A DNA stretch of 64,000 bases from Acinetobacter pittii ATCC 19004 = CIP 70.29 (GTDB taxonomy: Bacteria; Pseudomonadota; Gammaproteobacteria; Pseudomonadales; Moraxellaceae), in contig NZ_KB849797.1 of NCBI RefSeq assembly GCF_000369045.1, positions 1 to 64,000 on the forward strand, given 5' to 3'. Under the pieces are notes generated by a model. The model made no database searches. It was not told the origin of the DNA and saw only the letters and a program-made list of their open reading frames with translations. Positions 48,098 through 56,669 of this stretch are shown piece after piece (positions within the stretch are counted from its first letter, which is position 1; each line of letters opens with the position of its first letter). Both the position numbers and the translations under genes were made by a program.

Positions 48098-49030
48098 TTA
48101 TGAGTTATCGTCCTGTACTGAAAACAGACCTGTAGACAAGTAGCGATCGCCACGGTCACAGATAATGCAAACAATAACAGCATCTGGATTTTCTTCTGCA
48201 ATTTTGATTGATGCCCAAACTGCACCGCCTGAAGATGTACCAGCACTAACACCTTCCATACGTGCTAATTTACGCATAGTTTTTTCAGCTTCAATTTGTG
48301 GAATATCAATAATACGATCCACACGGCTACTATCAAAAATAGTAGGCAAATATTCTTTTGGCCAACGGCGAATACCAGCGATACTTGAGCCATCAGCAGG
48401 TTGTAAACCAACAATTTGAATATCTGGGTTTTGTTCTTTTAAATATTTAGAAACACCCATAATAGTACCGGTTGTGCCCATTGAGCTTACAAAATGGGTA
48501 ATTTTCCCACCTGTTTGCTTCCAGATTTCAGGACCAGTCGTTAGATAATGAGCTTCAACATTATCAGGATTACCAAACTGATTTAAAACGTGACCTTTGC
48601 CTTCTTTTTCCATTTGCAAGGCTAAATCACGTGCACCTTCCATACCTTGCTGTGGCGTTACTTCAATCAGCTCTGCGCCATAAGCCAACATTGCGTCTTT
48701 ACGCTCTTGGCTCATATTGTTCGGCATAATAAGTTTCATTTTATAGCCGCGCATTGCCGCAACCATAGCCAACGCAATACCTGTATTACCGCTGGTTGCT
48801 TCAATTAATGTATCACCCGGTTTAATTTGACCACGTTTTTCTGCCTGCATAATCATGTTATATGCAGGACGGTCTTTTACAGAACCTGCCGGATTATTAC
48901 CTTCCAATTTTGCTAAAACTATCGCTTGCGTATGAGAAGCTAATCGCTGCAAACGAACTAGAGGTGTCTTACCTACATAGTGATCTAACAAAAATTCGTC
49001 AGCTAAAAAATCAGGTTGTGTATTACTCAT
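48098..49030 (-). CDS. cysM: Cysteine synthase B (O-acetylserine sulfhydrylase)
   Basis: A 310-residue PLP enzyme (E. coli CysM 303). The PLP lysine is in EGNNPAGSVKDRPA (SVKDR), the substrate loop is ATSGNTGIALAM, and the phosphate-binding loop is SSMGTTGTIMG. CysM can use thiosulfate as well as sulfide, giving S-sulfocysteine. The ATG at 49030 (MSNTQPD) has AGGTG upstream; a GTG at 49039 is rejected. cysM lies back to back with gacS, as in several gammaproteobacteria. Confidence 0.95.
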   Translation of the reverse strand: MSNTQPDFLADEFLLDHYVGKTPLVRLQRLASHTQAIVLAKLEGNNPAGSVKDRPAYNMIMQAEKRGQIKPGDTLIEATSGNTGIALAMVAAMRGYKMKLIMPNNMSQERKDAMLAYGAELIEVTPQQGMEGARDLALQMEKEGKGHVLNQFGNPDNVEAHYLTTGPEIWKQTGGKITHFVSSMGTTGTIMGVSKYLKEQNPDIQIVGLQPADGSSIAGIRRWPKEYLPTIFDSSRVDRIIDIPQIEAEKTMRKLARMEGVSAGTSSGGAVWASIKIAEENPDAVIVCIICDRGDRYLSTGLFSVQDDNS

Positions 49031-49202
49031 GATCAACACCTATATCGAGGTGGGCCTATTGTATGAAAAAATGCTCGGTACTGCACCCATTTCAATATGC
49101 TTTTTCATGAAAGCGATTAAAGCTCGGTCATTTATAAAATGCCGTCTGTTTTAAAATAAAGCGTGATAAGATGCCGTACAGAGAGATAAATCTGATGTAG
49201 CC

Positions 49203-52010
49203 ATGTCTAATTTCAATAAAACCTTATCGAAACGCTTACGTCTGAATCATGCATATGGGCAATTGATTGCTCTTATTTTTGTGCCCATTATGATTTTAAC
49301 GTGTGTTGGTGCTTTTCTGGTTTTAACTGAAACCTCGCATTCAGTAAAACAACAACAGCTACATCATGCCTCAGCAATTTTAGCTCGCTATAATCAAATC
49401 GCACTAGATTTATACCACCTAGTTGAACTACAGCCCGATGAATATGACCATGCTCAGCACATCATGCAAAGCATGTTTAATGAAAAAAATCTAAAGCGTG
49501 CTGCTTTAATTGATAGTAATGGTCAGACTTATTTAAGTATCGGTTATCGAGACAATCGTTACTGGCCAAACTTTACTGAAAAAAATAATTTTTTTGGTCC
49601 AATCTCTTATAACCACAACAATATTTATGGACAGCGGATTAGCGACACACCCGGAAAAGCACCTGTCTGGCTTGTGATTGAAATGGATAATCAGCCACTA
49701 GAATTGGCTCGTTACCGTATTCTAATCGCCCTCGTCATTACTGGCTTAATGACCTTACTGTTACTTTTACTTTGCTTGAATTTTTATTCGCGTCGCTGGA
49801 TTGCGCCGATGTACGAAATTCGCATGCAGTTGCAACGTTTAAATGCAGACACGTTGGACCAGCATATGGTCATTAACAGTACGGGTGAATTGCGCTTATT
49901 ACAGCGTGATATTGCAAACGTTGTTAAACGATTGCACTTTAGCTTTTTAGAGTTAAAAGAACACACCGAACAAACCGAAGAAGACTTACGCAGAACGCTA
50001 GATACCTTAGAAGTTCAAAACATTACCTATCGTCAAGCACGTGACCAAGCAATTTCATCGAACCAAGCCAAATCAGTTTTCCTTGCCAATATTAGTCATG
50101 AGCTTCGAACGCCTTTAAACAGTATTGATGGCTTTATTCATTTATTACTCCGCCAACAAAATCTAAATAACGAACAAAATCTTTACCTACAAACCATTCG
50201 CAAATCATCTGCCCATTTATTGGCATTAATTAATGATGTATTAGATTTCTCAAAAATTGATGCGGGTAAGTTAGAGCTCGAAACAGCACCGTTTGATTTA
50301 GAAGAAGCTGTTTTTGATGTCATGGATATGCTGTCTCCACTGGCTGCTCAAAAGCATATCGCAATGGCGTTTTATTATGCAGATAACATCCCACAGCAAG
50401 TGATTGGTGATGCTTTACGCTTCAAACAAATTCTGACCAACTTGATTTCAAATGCGATTAAGTTCACTCCAGACGGTGAAATTATTGTTCGTGTTCGTAT
50501 GGAACATGATGATATTGGGCAATGCTTGCTTCATTTTAGTGTACAAGACAGTGGTATTGGTTTAAGCGGCACAGATCGTAAAAAATTATTTGAATCTTTC
50601 TCGCAAGGTGATGCATCCGTTACACGCCAATTTGGCGGTACAGGTTTAGGTCTAGCTATTTCTAAACAGCTTGTCCATCTCATGCATGGCCAAATTGGTT
50701 TTGAGGATAACCAAGAACGTGCTCCAACAGAAAAAGGCTCGACCTTCTGGTTTACTGCACAATTTGTGGTAGATGAAGATTACGAGATTGAACACCCGCA
50801 CTTTGAACATTTACAAGTGGTGTCTTATCTTGCCCACCCTGCTACAGCAAGTGTTTTACGTTATTACCTTGAAAACTATCATGTTCCGCACATCGAGACA
50901 CAATCGATTCTGGACTTATTTAGTCGTTTAAAACATCTTGATCAGAAAGATAATACCTGGCTCATTGTTGACCATAGTGGTGATACTGAAGCGTTATTAA
51001 AAGAAATTCGTAGTCGTTATCAAGGTAATTTGGCAGTTTATGGCTATCAAATGACGCTTGAGCCAAATATGCTCACTGAATATCGTGCTCGTCCTCTCTA
51101 TCAACCACTCAGCCGAAGTGGTCTTATTCAACTGTTGAGCGATCAACCTGTATTTGAAGAAGAACAACAAGACTTTAATGGTCAGGGTTTACACATTCTG
51201 GCAGTGGATGACCATTTACCTAACTTAATTGTTTTAGAAGCCCTACTGGGTGAACTCAACGTTAGAACAACTAAAGCAATCAGTGGTCAAGAAGCGCTTA
51301 ATCTGATTCAAGAGCGAATCGATCAGAAACTCAAACCATTTGATCTAGTATTCATGGATATTCAAATGCCTGTCATGTCAGGTATTGATACCACGCGTGC
51401 TATTCGTTCATTAGAGTCGACTTTAGATGGAGAAATGCAGCTTCCAATTATTGCATTAACCGCCCATGCCCTTGCCGATGAAAAACAAAAACTTCTCAAA
51501 GTCGGCATGAATGACTATGTCACCAAGCCAATTCAAATGGAACAAATTATCCAGATTCTAACGCAATGGACTAAAAACAACTTTACAGCAAAAGCTCCAG
51601 ATAAAGACCATCATGTCGTTGCAGAAGCATTAGATCCAGAAATTCTAAACTGGCAACAAAGCTTGCAGCTTGCAGCCAATAAAGAAGACTTAGCTCAAGA
51701 TTTACTTAAAATGTTAGTTGATAGTTTCCCAACTGAGCTAGACGAAATGCAGCAGCTCATTGAGCTTGAAGACTTCCCTCAACTTGAGCATGTTTTACAT
51801 CGTCTTTATGGCGCTACTCGCTATGTAGGGACTCCAAAACTACAACAAGTGACAGGTGACTTTGAGCAATTTATTTCAACACTACGCAAAGAACGCCGTA
51901 TAGCAGATGAAGGTTTTATTGAAGAAGTTATGAGACGCTTTGATGAGCTAGGCCTTGTAGTGAAAGAAGTAGAAAGTGCTGCTCATCAAATCTTGGTGAT
52001 CCCTGACTAG
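49203..52010 (+). CDS. gacS: GacS/BarA-type hybrid sensor histidine kinase
   Basis: A 935-residue tripartite kinase. TM1 about 21-42, periplasmic sensor 43-170, TM2 about 171-194, HAMP region 195-250, coiled coil, HisKA with phosphorylated H299 in NISHELRTPLN, ATPase domain (NLISNAIKFTPDGE, DSGIGL, GGTGLGLAI), a degenerate middle region about 530-650, a receiver with D719 in VFMDIQMPVMSG, and a C-terminal HPt with H866 in LHRLYGATRYVG. GacS/BarA activates GacA, which controls Rsm sRNAs, virulence and metabolism in related bacteria. Adjacency to cysM supports it. Confidence 0.93.
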   Translation: MSNFNKTLSKRLRLNHAYGQLIALIFVPIMILTCVGAFLVLTETSHSVKQQQLHHASAILARYNQIALDLYHLVELQPDEYDHAQHIMQSMFNEKNLKRAALIDSNGQTYLSIGYRDNRYWPNFTEKNNFFGPISYNHNNIYGQRISDTPGKAPVWLVIEMDNQPLELARYRILIALVITGLMTLLLLLLCLNFYSRRWIAPMYEIRMQLQRLNADTLDQHMVINSTGELRLLQRDIANVVKRLHFSFLELKEHTEQTEEDLRRTLDTLEVQNITYRQARDQAISSNQAKSVFLANISHELRTPLNSIDGFIHLLLRQQNLNNEQNLYLQTIRKSSAHLLALINDVLDFSKIDAGKLELETAPFDLEEAVFDVMDMLSPLAAQKHIAMAFYYADNIPQQVIGDALRFKQILTNLISNAIKFTPDGEIIVRVRMEHDDIGQCLLHFSVQDSGIGLSGTDRKKLFESFSQGDASVTRQFGGTGLGLAISKQLVHLMHGQIGFEDNQERAPTEKGSTFWFTAQFVVDEDYEIEHPHFEHLQVVSYLAHPATASVLRYYLENYHVPHIETQSILDLFSRLKHLDQKDNTWLIVDHSGDTEALLKEIRSRYQGNLAVYGYQMTLEPNMLTEYRARPLYQPLSRSGLIQLLSDQPVFEEEQQDFNGQGLHILAVDDHLPNLIVLEALLGELNVRTTKAISGQEALNLIQERIDQKLKPFDLVFMDIQMPVMSGIDTTRAIRSLESTLDGEMQLPIIALTAHALADEKQKLLKVGMNDYVTKPIQMEQIIQILTQWTKNNFTAKAPDKDHHVVAEALDPEILNWQQSLQLAANKEDLAQDLLKMLVDSFPTELDEMQQLIELEDFPQLEHVLHRLYGATRYVGTPKLQQVTGDFEQFISTLRKERRIADEGFIEEVMRRFDELGLVVKEVESAAHQILVIPD

Positions 52011-52103
52011 CGTATCTATCAAATGGTATGACTGAGCTGTCATGTTTCCAAATTACAGCCATGTTATGCTCCGCTTGTCGATAAAAAAATAAGCGGGAAT
52101 TTC

Positions 52104-52892
52104 ATGGCACTTTTACGTATTGAAAAGAATAATGGCATTGCAACAGTTTATCTAAACCGTCCTGATAAACGTAACGCCATGAGTTTTGCCCTCCTCAAAG
52201 AACTCGTTTCAACAGCAAAAGCCATTAAAAAAGATCGAGAGATCCGCTGTGTGATTTTGACAGGTGAAGCACAAGTTTTTAGTGCCGGAATTGATTTATC
52301 TGATCTGAATAATCCGAAAAATTCTGCCTTTGCCATTTGGGAGCTTGTGAAACCTGGCCAAAGTCTCTTCCAGAAAGCATTTCTTATTTGGCAAAATTTA
52401 CCTGTACCTGTAATTGCGGCACTTGAAGGATATTGTTTTGGTGCCGGAATGCAACTTGCCTTAGCAGCTGATATTCGAATTTCTCATCCAGACACAAAAA
52501 TGTCGATTATGGAAAGCCGTTGGGGCTTAGTTCCAGATATGGGACTTACTCGTTCATTAAAAGGCTTAATTGGCGTTGATCTTGCAAAAGAACTCACCTT
52601 AACGGCCCGCGTTTTTGATGGAGATTATGCAAAAGAAATTGGTCTTGTAACTCATTTAAGCGACTCTCCGCTAGAAAAAGCAAATGAAATTGCCACTGAA
52701 ATGTTACAACGCTCACCCGATGCTCTCACTGCTGCAAAACGTGTACTTGATGCAATGGAACACCAACCAGAAAAATCATTACGTCTAGAAAAAATCTGGC
52801 AACTTAAATTATTACTTGGTAAAAATAGCAAACTTGCTCGTAAAAAAGACAAACATCCGGAAGTTAATTTTTTACCACGCCAATATAAATAA
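52104..52892 (+). CDS. Enoyl-CoA hydratase/isomerase (crotonase) family protein
   Basis: A 262-residue crotonase-fold protein. Oxyanion-hole signatures are FSAGIDLSDL and the region LEGYCFGAGMQLALAADIRI; a catalytic acidic residue is retained in IMESRWGLVPDMG. The lysine-rich tail (KNSKLARKKDKHPE) is unusual. Substrate unknown. It lies 12 bp upstream of a beta-hydroxyacid dehydrogenase and hydroxypyruvate isomerase-like gene, apparently in one operon, although crotonase chemistry does not fit the glyoxylate pathway obviously. Confidence 0.87.
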   Translation: MALLRIEKNNGIATVYLNRPDKRNAMSFALLKELVSTAKAIKKDREIRCVILTGEAQVFSAGIDLSDLNNPKNSAFAIWELVKPGQSLFQKAFLIWQNLPVPVIAALEGYCFGAGMQLALAADIRISHPDTKMSIMESRWGLVPDMGLTRSLKGLIGVDLAKELTLTARVFDGDYAKEIGLVTHLSDSPLEKANEIATEMLQRSPDALTAAKRVLDAMEHQPEKSLRLEKIWQLKLLLGKNSKLARKKDKHPEVNFLPRQYK

Positions 52893-52904
52893 AGAGCTTA
52901 GATT

Positions 52905-53774
52905 ATGAATTTTGATCGCAACACCCCTATTGCTTTTTTAGGTATAGGGCTTATGGGGAGCCGCATGGCAACCCGCCTTATTCAAGCTGGCTTTCAAGTT
53001 GCGGTTTGGAATCGAACCCCTTCTGCATGTGAAGAACTGATTGATATCGGCGCACAGCCTCTAGATCTTATAAATATTGGCGAATATCCTGTTATTTTAA
53101 TCTGTCTAGCAGATGACAAAGCCGTAGAGGCAGTATTTGAACAAATTCAGCCGAACTTAAAAGCTAAACAGGTAATTGTTGATTTCTCGAGCTTATCTGT
53201 TGCTGCAACAAAAACGCTTGCTCAAACTGCTGCCACACATGACGTTATTTGGATTGATTCACCTGTATCAGGTGGAACAGCTGGAGCAGAACAAGGCACG
53301 CTTGTTATTTTTGCAGGTGGTGATGCTCAAACCATTACAGAATTAACGCCTGTTTATAATGTTTTATCTCAACGTGTAACACGGATGGGAGATACAGGAA
53401 CTGGCCAAGCCACCAAAATCTGCAATCAACTCATTGTTGCAGCCAACAGTGCGCTTATTGCAGAAGCTGTTGCTCTTGCAGATCGAGCAGGTGTAGATAC
53501 GACTTTGCTCGCTCCAGCTTTAGCGGGTGGATTTGCAGATTCAAAACCTTTTCAAATTCTCACCCCACGTATGGCAACTCATACCTTTGAACCTGTTCAG
53601 TGGAAAGTTCAAACATTATCAAAGGATCTTAACAACGCAGTAACATTGGCTAACAATGTTAATTTAGATATCCCAGTTGCACAAAAAGCTCTATTACAGC
53701 TACAAACTCACCAAAAAAATGGCTTTGCCGAGAAAGATTTAGCTACTATGATTCAATTAATAGAGCAAAAATAA
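52905..53774 (+). CDS. glxR: Beta-hydroxyacid dehydrogenase, 2-hydroxy-3-oxopropionate reductase-like
   Basis: A 289-residue NAD(P)-dependent dehydrogenase of the 3-hydroxyisobutyrate/tartronate-semialdehyde reductase family. The Rossmann motif is FLGIGLMGSRMATRLIQAG; the substrate-binding DSPVSGGTAGAEQGTL and the catalytic-lysine helix GTGQATKICNQLIVAAN follow. The next gene resembles hydroxypyruvate isomerase, so tartronate semialdehyde reduction (GlxR) is the best-supported reaction, but 3-hydroxyisobutyrate dehydrogenase activity is possible. Confidence 0.85.
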   Translation: MNFDRNTPIAFLGIGLMGSRMATRLIQAGFQVAVWNRTPSACEELIDIGAQPLDLINIGEYPVILICLADDKAVEAVFEQIQPNLKAKQVIVDFSSLSVAATKTLAQTAATHDVIWIDSPVSGGTAGAEQGTLVIFAGGDAQTITELTPVYNVLSQRVTRMGDTGTGQATKICNQLIVAANSALIAEAVALADRAGVDTTLLAPALAGGFADSKPFQILTPRMATHTFEPVQWKVQTLSKDLNNAVTLANNVNLDIPVAQKALLQLQTHQKNGFAEKDLATMIQLIEQK

Positions 53775-53787
53775 ACGGAGTTTGAGT

Positions 53788-54582
53788 ATGGGTCGTCTTG
53801 CAGTCAATTTATCCATGATTTTTACCGAAGTTCCTTTAATCGAACGTTTTGCTCTAGCCCATGCACAGGGTTTTGAATATGTCGAAATTCAATTCCCTTA
53901 TGAATTGTCTATTGCAGATATTCAAACTCAACTCGAACGCTACAACCTCAGCCTTTGTTTAATTAATGTGCCTGCAGGTGATCTTATGCAAGGCGGAAAC
54001 GGTTTAGCAGGCATTCCCGGCCAAGAAACAGCTTTCCATGAGGCATTAGAATTGGCTATTAGCTATGCCACGGCTTTAAACGTTCCTCGTGTTAATATTT
54101 TGGCGGGTAAGCAACCACTAGATGCTGACTTACTTCCTTGTTTAAAAACACTAGCAGCCAATTTAAAACTTGCCTGCAACTTACTCAGTGAACATGATAT
54201 AGAACCCGTTTTTGAAATGATTAATGGCACGGATATGCCTCGCTTTTTGGTGCAGAACATTGCGCAGGGCCAAGAAATGCTAGAAGCAGTCAATCACCCT
54301 GCCCTCAAAATGCAATATGACTGCTATCACATGGCCATGATGGGTGAAGATGTACTTGAGGGTTTGCAAGAGAATATTAACTTAATTGGACATATTCAAT
54401 TTGCAGACTGTCCGGGCCGCCATGAGCCTGATACAGCTCAAATTCCTTATGAACAAATTTTTTCTTGGTTAAAGCAAAGTTCATATCAGAACTATATTGC
54501 AGCGGAATATAAACCTGAAAATGGTTCAAATCAGTCGTTTACATGGAAGAAAAAATACTTTTCTGATGATGTAAATATATAA
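53788..54582 (+). CDS. hyi: Hydroxypyruvate isomerase-like TIM-barrel protein
   Basis: A 264-residue TIM-barrel sugar isomerase of the hydroxypyruvate isomerase family, which interconverts hydroxypyruvate and tartronate semialdehyde. Typical sequences are NLSMIFTEVPLIERFALAHA, LINVPAGDLMQGGNGLAGIP and the metal-site FEMINGTDMPRFLV, MQYDCYHMAMMG and HIQFADCPGRHEPDT. The ATG at 53788 has ACGGAG at 7 nt; a TTG at 53782 is rejected. It is 13 bp after glxR. Tandem glxR-hyi suggests glyoxylate or glycerate metabolism, though glyoxylate carboligase is not in this window. Confidence 0.88.
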   Translation: MGRLAVNLSMIFTEVPLIERFALAHAQGFEYVEIQFPYELSIADIQTQLERYNLSLCLINVPAGDLMQGGNGLAGIPGQETAFHEALELAISYATALNVPRVNILAGKQPLDADLLPCLKTLAANLKLACNLLSEHDIEPVFEMINGTDMPRFLVQNIAQGQEMLEAVNHPALKMQYDCYHMAMMGEDVLEGLQENINLIGHIQFADCPGRHEPDTAQIPYEQIFSWLKQSSYQNYIAAEYKPENGSNQSFTWKKKYFSDDVNI

Positions 54583-54599
54583 ACTGTTACGACTTCTGT

Positions 54600-54628
54600 T
54601 TGAAATTTAGCGCAAAAACCACTATATT
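54600..54628 (+). promoter_or_regulatory. Sigma70 promoter of rsfS
   Basis: TTGAAA (54600-54605) and TATATT (54623-54628) with a 17-nt spacer sit 35 bp upstream of the preferred rsfS start. Confidence 0.6.
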
Positions 54629-54663
54629 AGATAGTGAGTAATTGTCAGGAAAATATACCCTAT

Positions 54664-55065
54664 ATGAATTTAGAACCATCGCCCAGCGTGTCTAATTCTC
54701 ACGATTTCGCAATGAACACCTCAAATAAAGACGTACAAGCTTGTCTCAAAGTCGTCCACGACGCTTTAGTTGATGTAAAAGCAAAAGATATTCTCCAGTT
54801 AGATGTTAGCTCAATTAGCAATGTCGCTGATGCTATTGTAATTGCAAGTGGTACTTCTACTCGCCACGTCAAAGCACTTGCTGACAATGTTGCAGAAGAA
54901 GCTCGAAAAGCCGGTTTCCGCCCGATTGGCGTTGAAGGTGAACGAGATGCAGAATGGATCTTAATTGATCTCGGCTTTGTTGTAGTACACGTAATGCTAC
55001 CAACAGCTCGTAAATTCTATGATTTAGAAAGCTTATGGCGTACCGCTCCAGAGTCGGTTGCTTAA
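54664..55065 (+). CDS. rsfS: Ribosomal silencing factor RsfS
   Basis: RsfS of 133 residues, longer at the N-terminus than E. coli (105). It binds ribosomal protein L14 and blocks subunit joining in starvation. Core motifs are KAKDILQLDVSSISNVADAI, ASGTSTRHVKALADNV and GERDAEWILIDLGFVVVHVM. I use the ATG at 54664, preceded by AGGA and by a promoter whose start site would fall just upstream; a GTG at 54634 would be too close to the -10, and the ATG at 54712 would give the E. coli-like length. Confidence 0.92.
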   Translation: MNLEPSPSVSNSHDFAMNTSNKDVQACLKVVHDALVDVKAKDILQLDVSSISNVADAIVIASGTSTRHVKALADNVAEEARKAGFRPIGVEGERDAEWILIDLGFVVVHVMLPTARKFYDLESLWRTAPESVA

Positions 55066-55075
55066 AATTTTGCTT

Positions 55076-55108
55076 TTAAAAAAAGCGGCTCTTTTGAGCC
55101 GCTTTTTT
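55076..55108. terminator. Terminator of rsfS, bidirectional
   Basis: A stem AAAAGCGGCTC (55081-55091) / GAGCCGCTTTT with a TTTT loop, and T-tracts on both strands. Confidence 0.88.
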
Positions 55109-55146
55109 AGTTGTTAAAGGGGATATTTTTCATTACCACCTACAGT

Positions 55147-55526
55147 TTATTGTGTACTAACTTTTCTTTCTTCTCGAATAACTTTAAGCATTTCCTCAGT
55201 CATATTTATCTTCATTTTCTTTACCATATCACTTTGTAGCTCAGAAAATAGTTTGAATTGCTCCTCACTTATATTTTTATAATCATCACCCGCCAATTTT
55301 TTATATCAGTTACCCCCATCCATTCCTTTTCCTCTTGTCTACATTTATAGAAAGCAGCTTCAACAATATCATTTTCATCTTTATTCATTTTTATTTGAGG
55401 CCCAACTTGCCCCATCAAACAATTTGCATATTTTTCACTTACCTCCTCAAGAGGCTCCGCCAAAGTTACCGATGAAAAGGAAAAACTGATAAATGAGATT
55501 AAAAAGAATATTATTTTTTTAACCAC
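55147..55526 (-). pseudogene. Small exported-protein gene with a 1-nt frameshift
   Basis: The first frame (55526 to 55269) encodes 85 residues: signal peptide MVKKIIFFLISFISFSFSSV, cleavage near LAEP, and a mature part with two cysteines (YANCLMGQV, FYKCRQEE). It ends in an unrelated tail, VMIIKI. From the A-run 55297-55302 (T on the plus strand), a different frame stays open to a TAA at 55149-55147 and reads KLAGDDYKNISEEQFKLFSE, then a charged helical end VIREERKVSTQ. Adding one A in that run of six joins both into one protein of about 126 residues. I infer a single-base deletion, phase variation or sequencing error. No function recognised. Confidence 0.8.
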
Positions 55527-55704
55527 TTAAATTCCTTAAATAATTACTATACATCAATCAAATATTATCATTCTTAGCATCCAGTTAAAGTAAAAAAATA
55601 GCCAATATAGCCCCCCCCATCACATTAAATAAAAATAAATACCTCCATTTTTGATTATAGAGATTAAGTGAAAGTCCAAAAGCTGTCAGTCATCACCCAT
55701 TTTT

Positions 55705-55732
55705 AAATTTGACATGACAAATTGTCAAATTT
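55705..55732. promoter_or_regulatory. Strong inverted repeat, probable operator upstream of the SDR gene
   Basis: Perfect 10-bp arms AAATTTGACA (55705-55714) and TGTCAAATTT (55723-55732) are separated by 8 nt; the inner TGACA-AAT-TGTCA is itself an inverted repeat. A TATACA -10-like box (55740-55745) follows at once. A dimeric (TetR- or LysR-type) regulator would suit; none is encoded next to it. Confidence 0.65.
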
Positions 55733-55792
55733 GCAGCACTATACAAATTCTTGAAGTCCCCACCAATAAATAGCATAACTGGAGTACAGAAA

Positions 55793-56614
55793 GTGAAGAT
55801 ATTAATTACAGGCGCTAATACGGGCATAGGTTTCGCCACAGCAGAACAACTTGTAAAACAAGGGCAACATGTGATTTTGGCGTGTCGAAATCCTCAAAAA
55901 GCACAAGAGGCACAAAACAAACTACGCTCACTCAACCAAGGACAAGTCGATATCGTTTCTCTCGACTTAAATAGTCTTGAATTAACCAGAAAAGCTGCCT
56001 ATGAAATTGCTGATCGCTATGGCAACCTTGACGTACTCATTAATAATGCAGGCTTATTTGCCAAAACCAAACAGTTGACCAGTGAAGGCTTTGAGCAACA
56101 ATTTGGGGTTAATTATTTAGGTCATTTTTTATTAACTCAAAAACTACTCCCAGTTTTACAACAATCTCCTAAAGCGCGCATTATCCATCTTGCATCTATT
56201 GCTCACTGGGTTGGTTCAATTAAACCCAATAAATTTCGCGCAGAAGGCTTTTACAATCCCCTGTTCTATTATGGTCAATCAAAGCTTGCGAATTTGCTAT
56301 TCAGCAATGCATTAGCAGAACAGTTAGCCGGAAGTTCAATTACCAATAATGCATTACATCCGGGCGGTGTCGCTTCTGATATTTATCGCGACTTACCCAA
56401 ACCTGTCTATGCGGCGATGAAATTAGGCTTAGTCCCAACCTCAGTTCCAGCAAAACTCATTACAGAAATGGCAACTGGAGATGCATGGCAGAACCGTAAT
56501 GGTGAATATGTGAGTGCACATATGCCAGACTGGAAATCATCACACGCTAAAAATCAGCAACTGGCACGTGACCTGTATCAACAATCTATGGATCTTGTAG
56601 AAAAATTTCTTTAA
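55793..56614 (+). CDS. Short-chain dehydrogenase, retinol-dehydrogenase-like
   Basis: A 273-residue SDR of the RDH/WW-oxidoreductase-like group: ITGANTGIGFATAEQLV (cofactor), ILACRNPQKAQEA (NADP-type arginine), DVLINNAGLF, LASIAHWVG (catalytic Ser) and YYGQSKLANLLF (catalytic YxxxK). The start is a GTG at 55793 with GGAG at 8 nt; the ORF opens further upstream at a TTG with no support. The only visible control is the inverted repeat at 55705-55732. Substrate unknown. Confidence 0.88.
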   Translation: MKILITGANTGIGFATAEQLVKQGQHVILACRNPQKAQEAQNKLRSLNQGQVDIVSLDLNSLELTRKAAYEIADRYGNLDVLINNAGLFAKTKQLTSEGFEQQFGVNYLGHFLLTQKLLPVLQQSPKARIIHLASIAHWVGSIKPNKFRAEGFYNPLFYYGQSKLANLLFSNALAEQLAGSSITNNALHPGGVASDIYRDLPKPVYAAMKLGLVPTSVPAKLITEMATGDAWQNRNGEYVSAHMPDWKSSHAKNQQLARDLYQQSMDLVEKFL

Positions 56615-56627
56615 AAAACCAGCTCAA

Positions 56628-56657
56628 ATAAAAAACCACCCGAAGGTGGTTTTTTTA
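56628..56657. terminator. Bidirectional terminator between SDR and pntB
   Basis: A stem AAAAACCACC (56631-56640) / GGTGGTTTTT (56645-56654) with a CGAA tetraloop and flanking A/T tracts. Confidence 0.9.
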
Positions 56658-56669
56658 TTTCAAAGCAAA

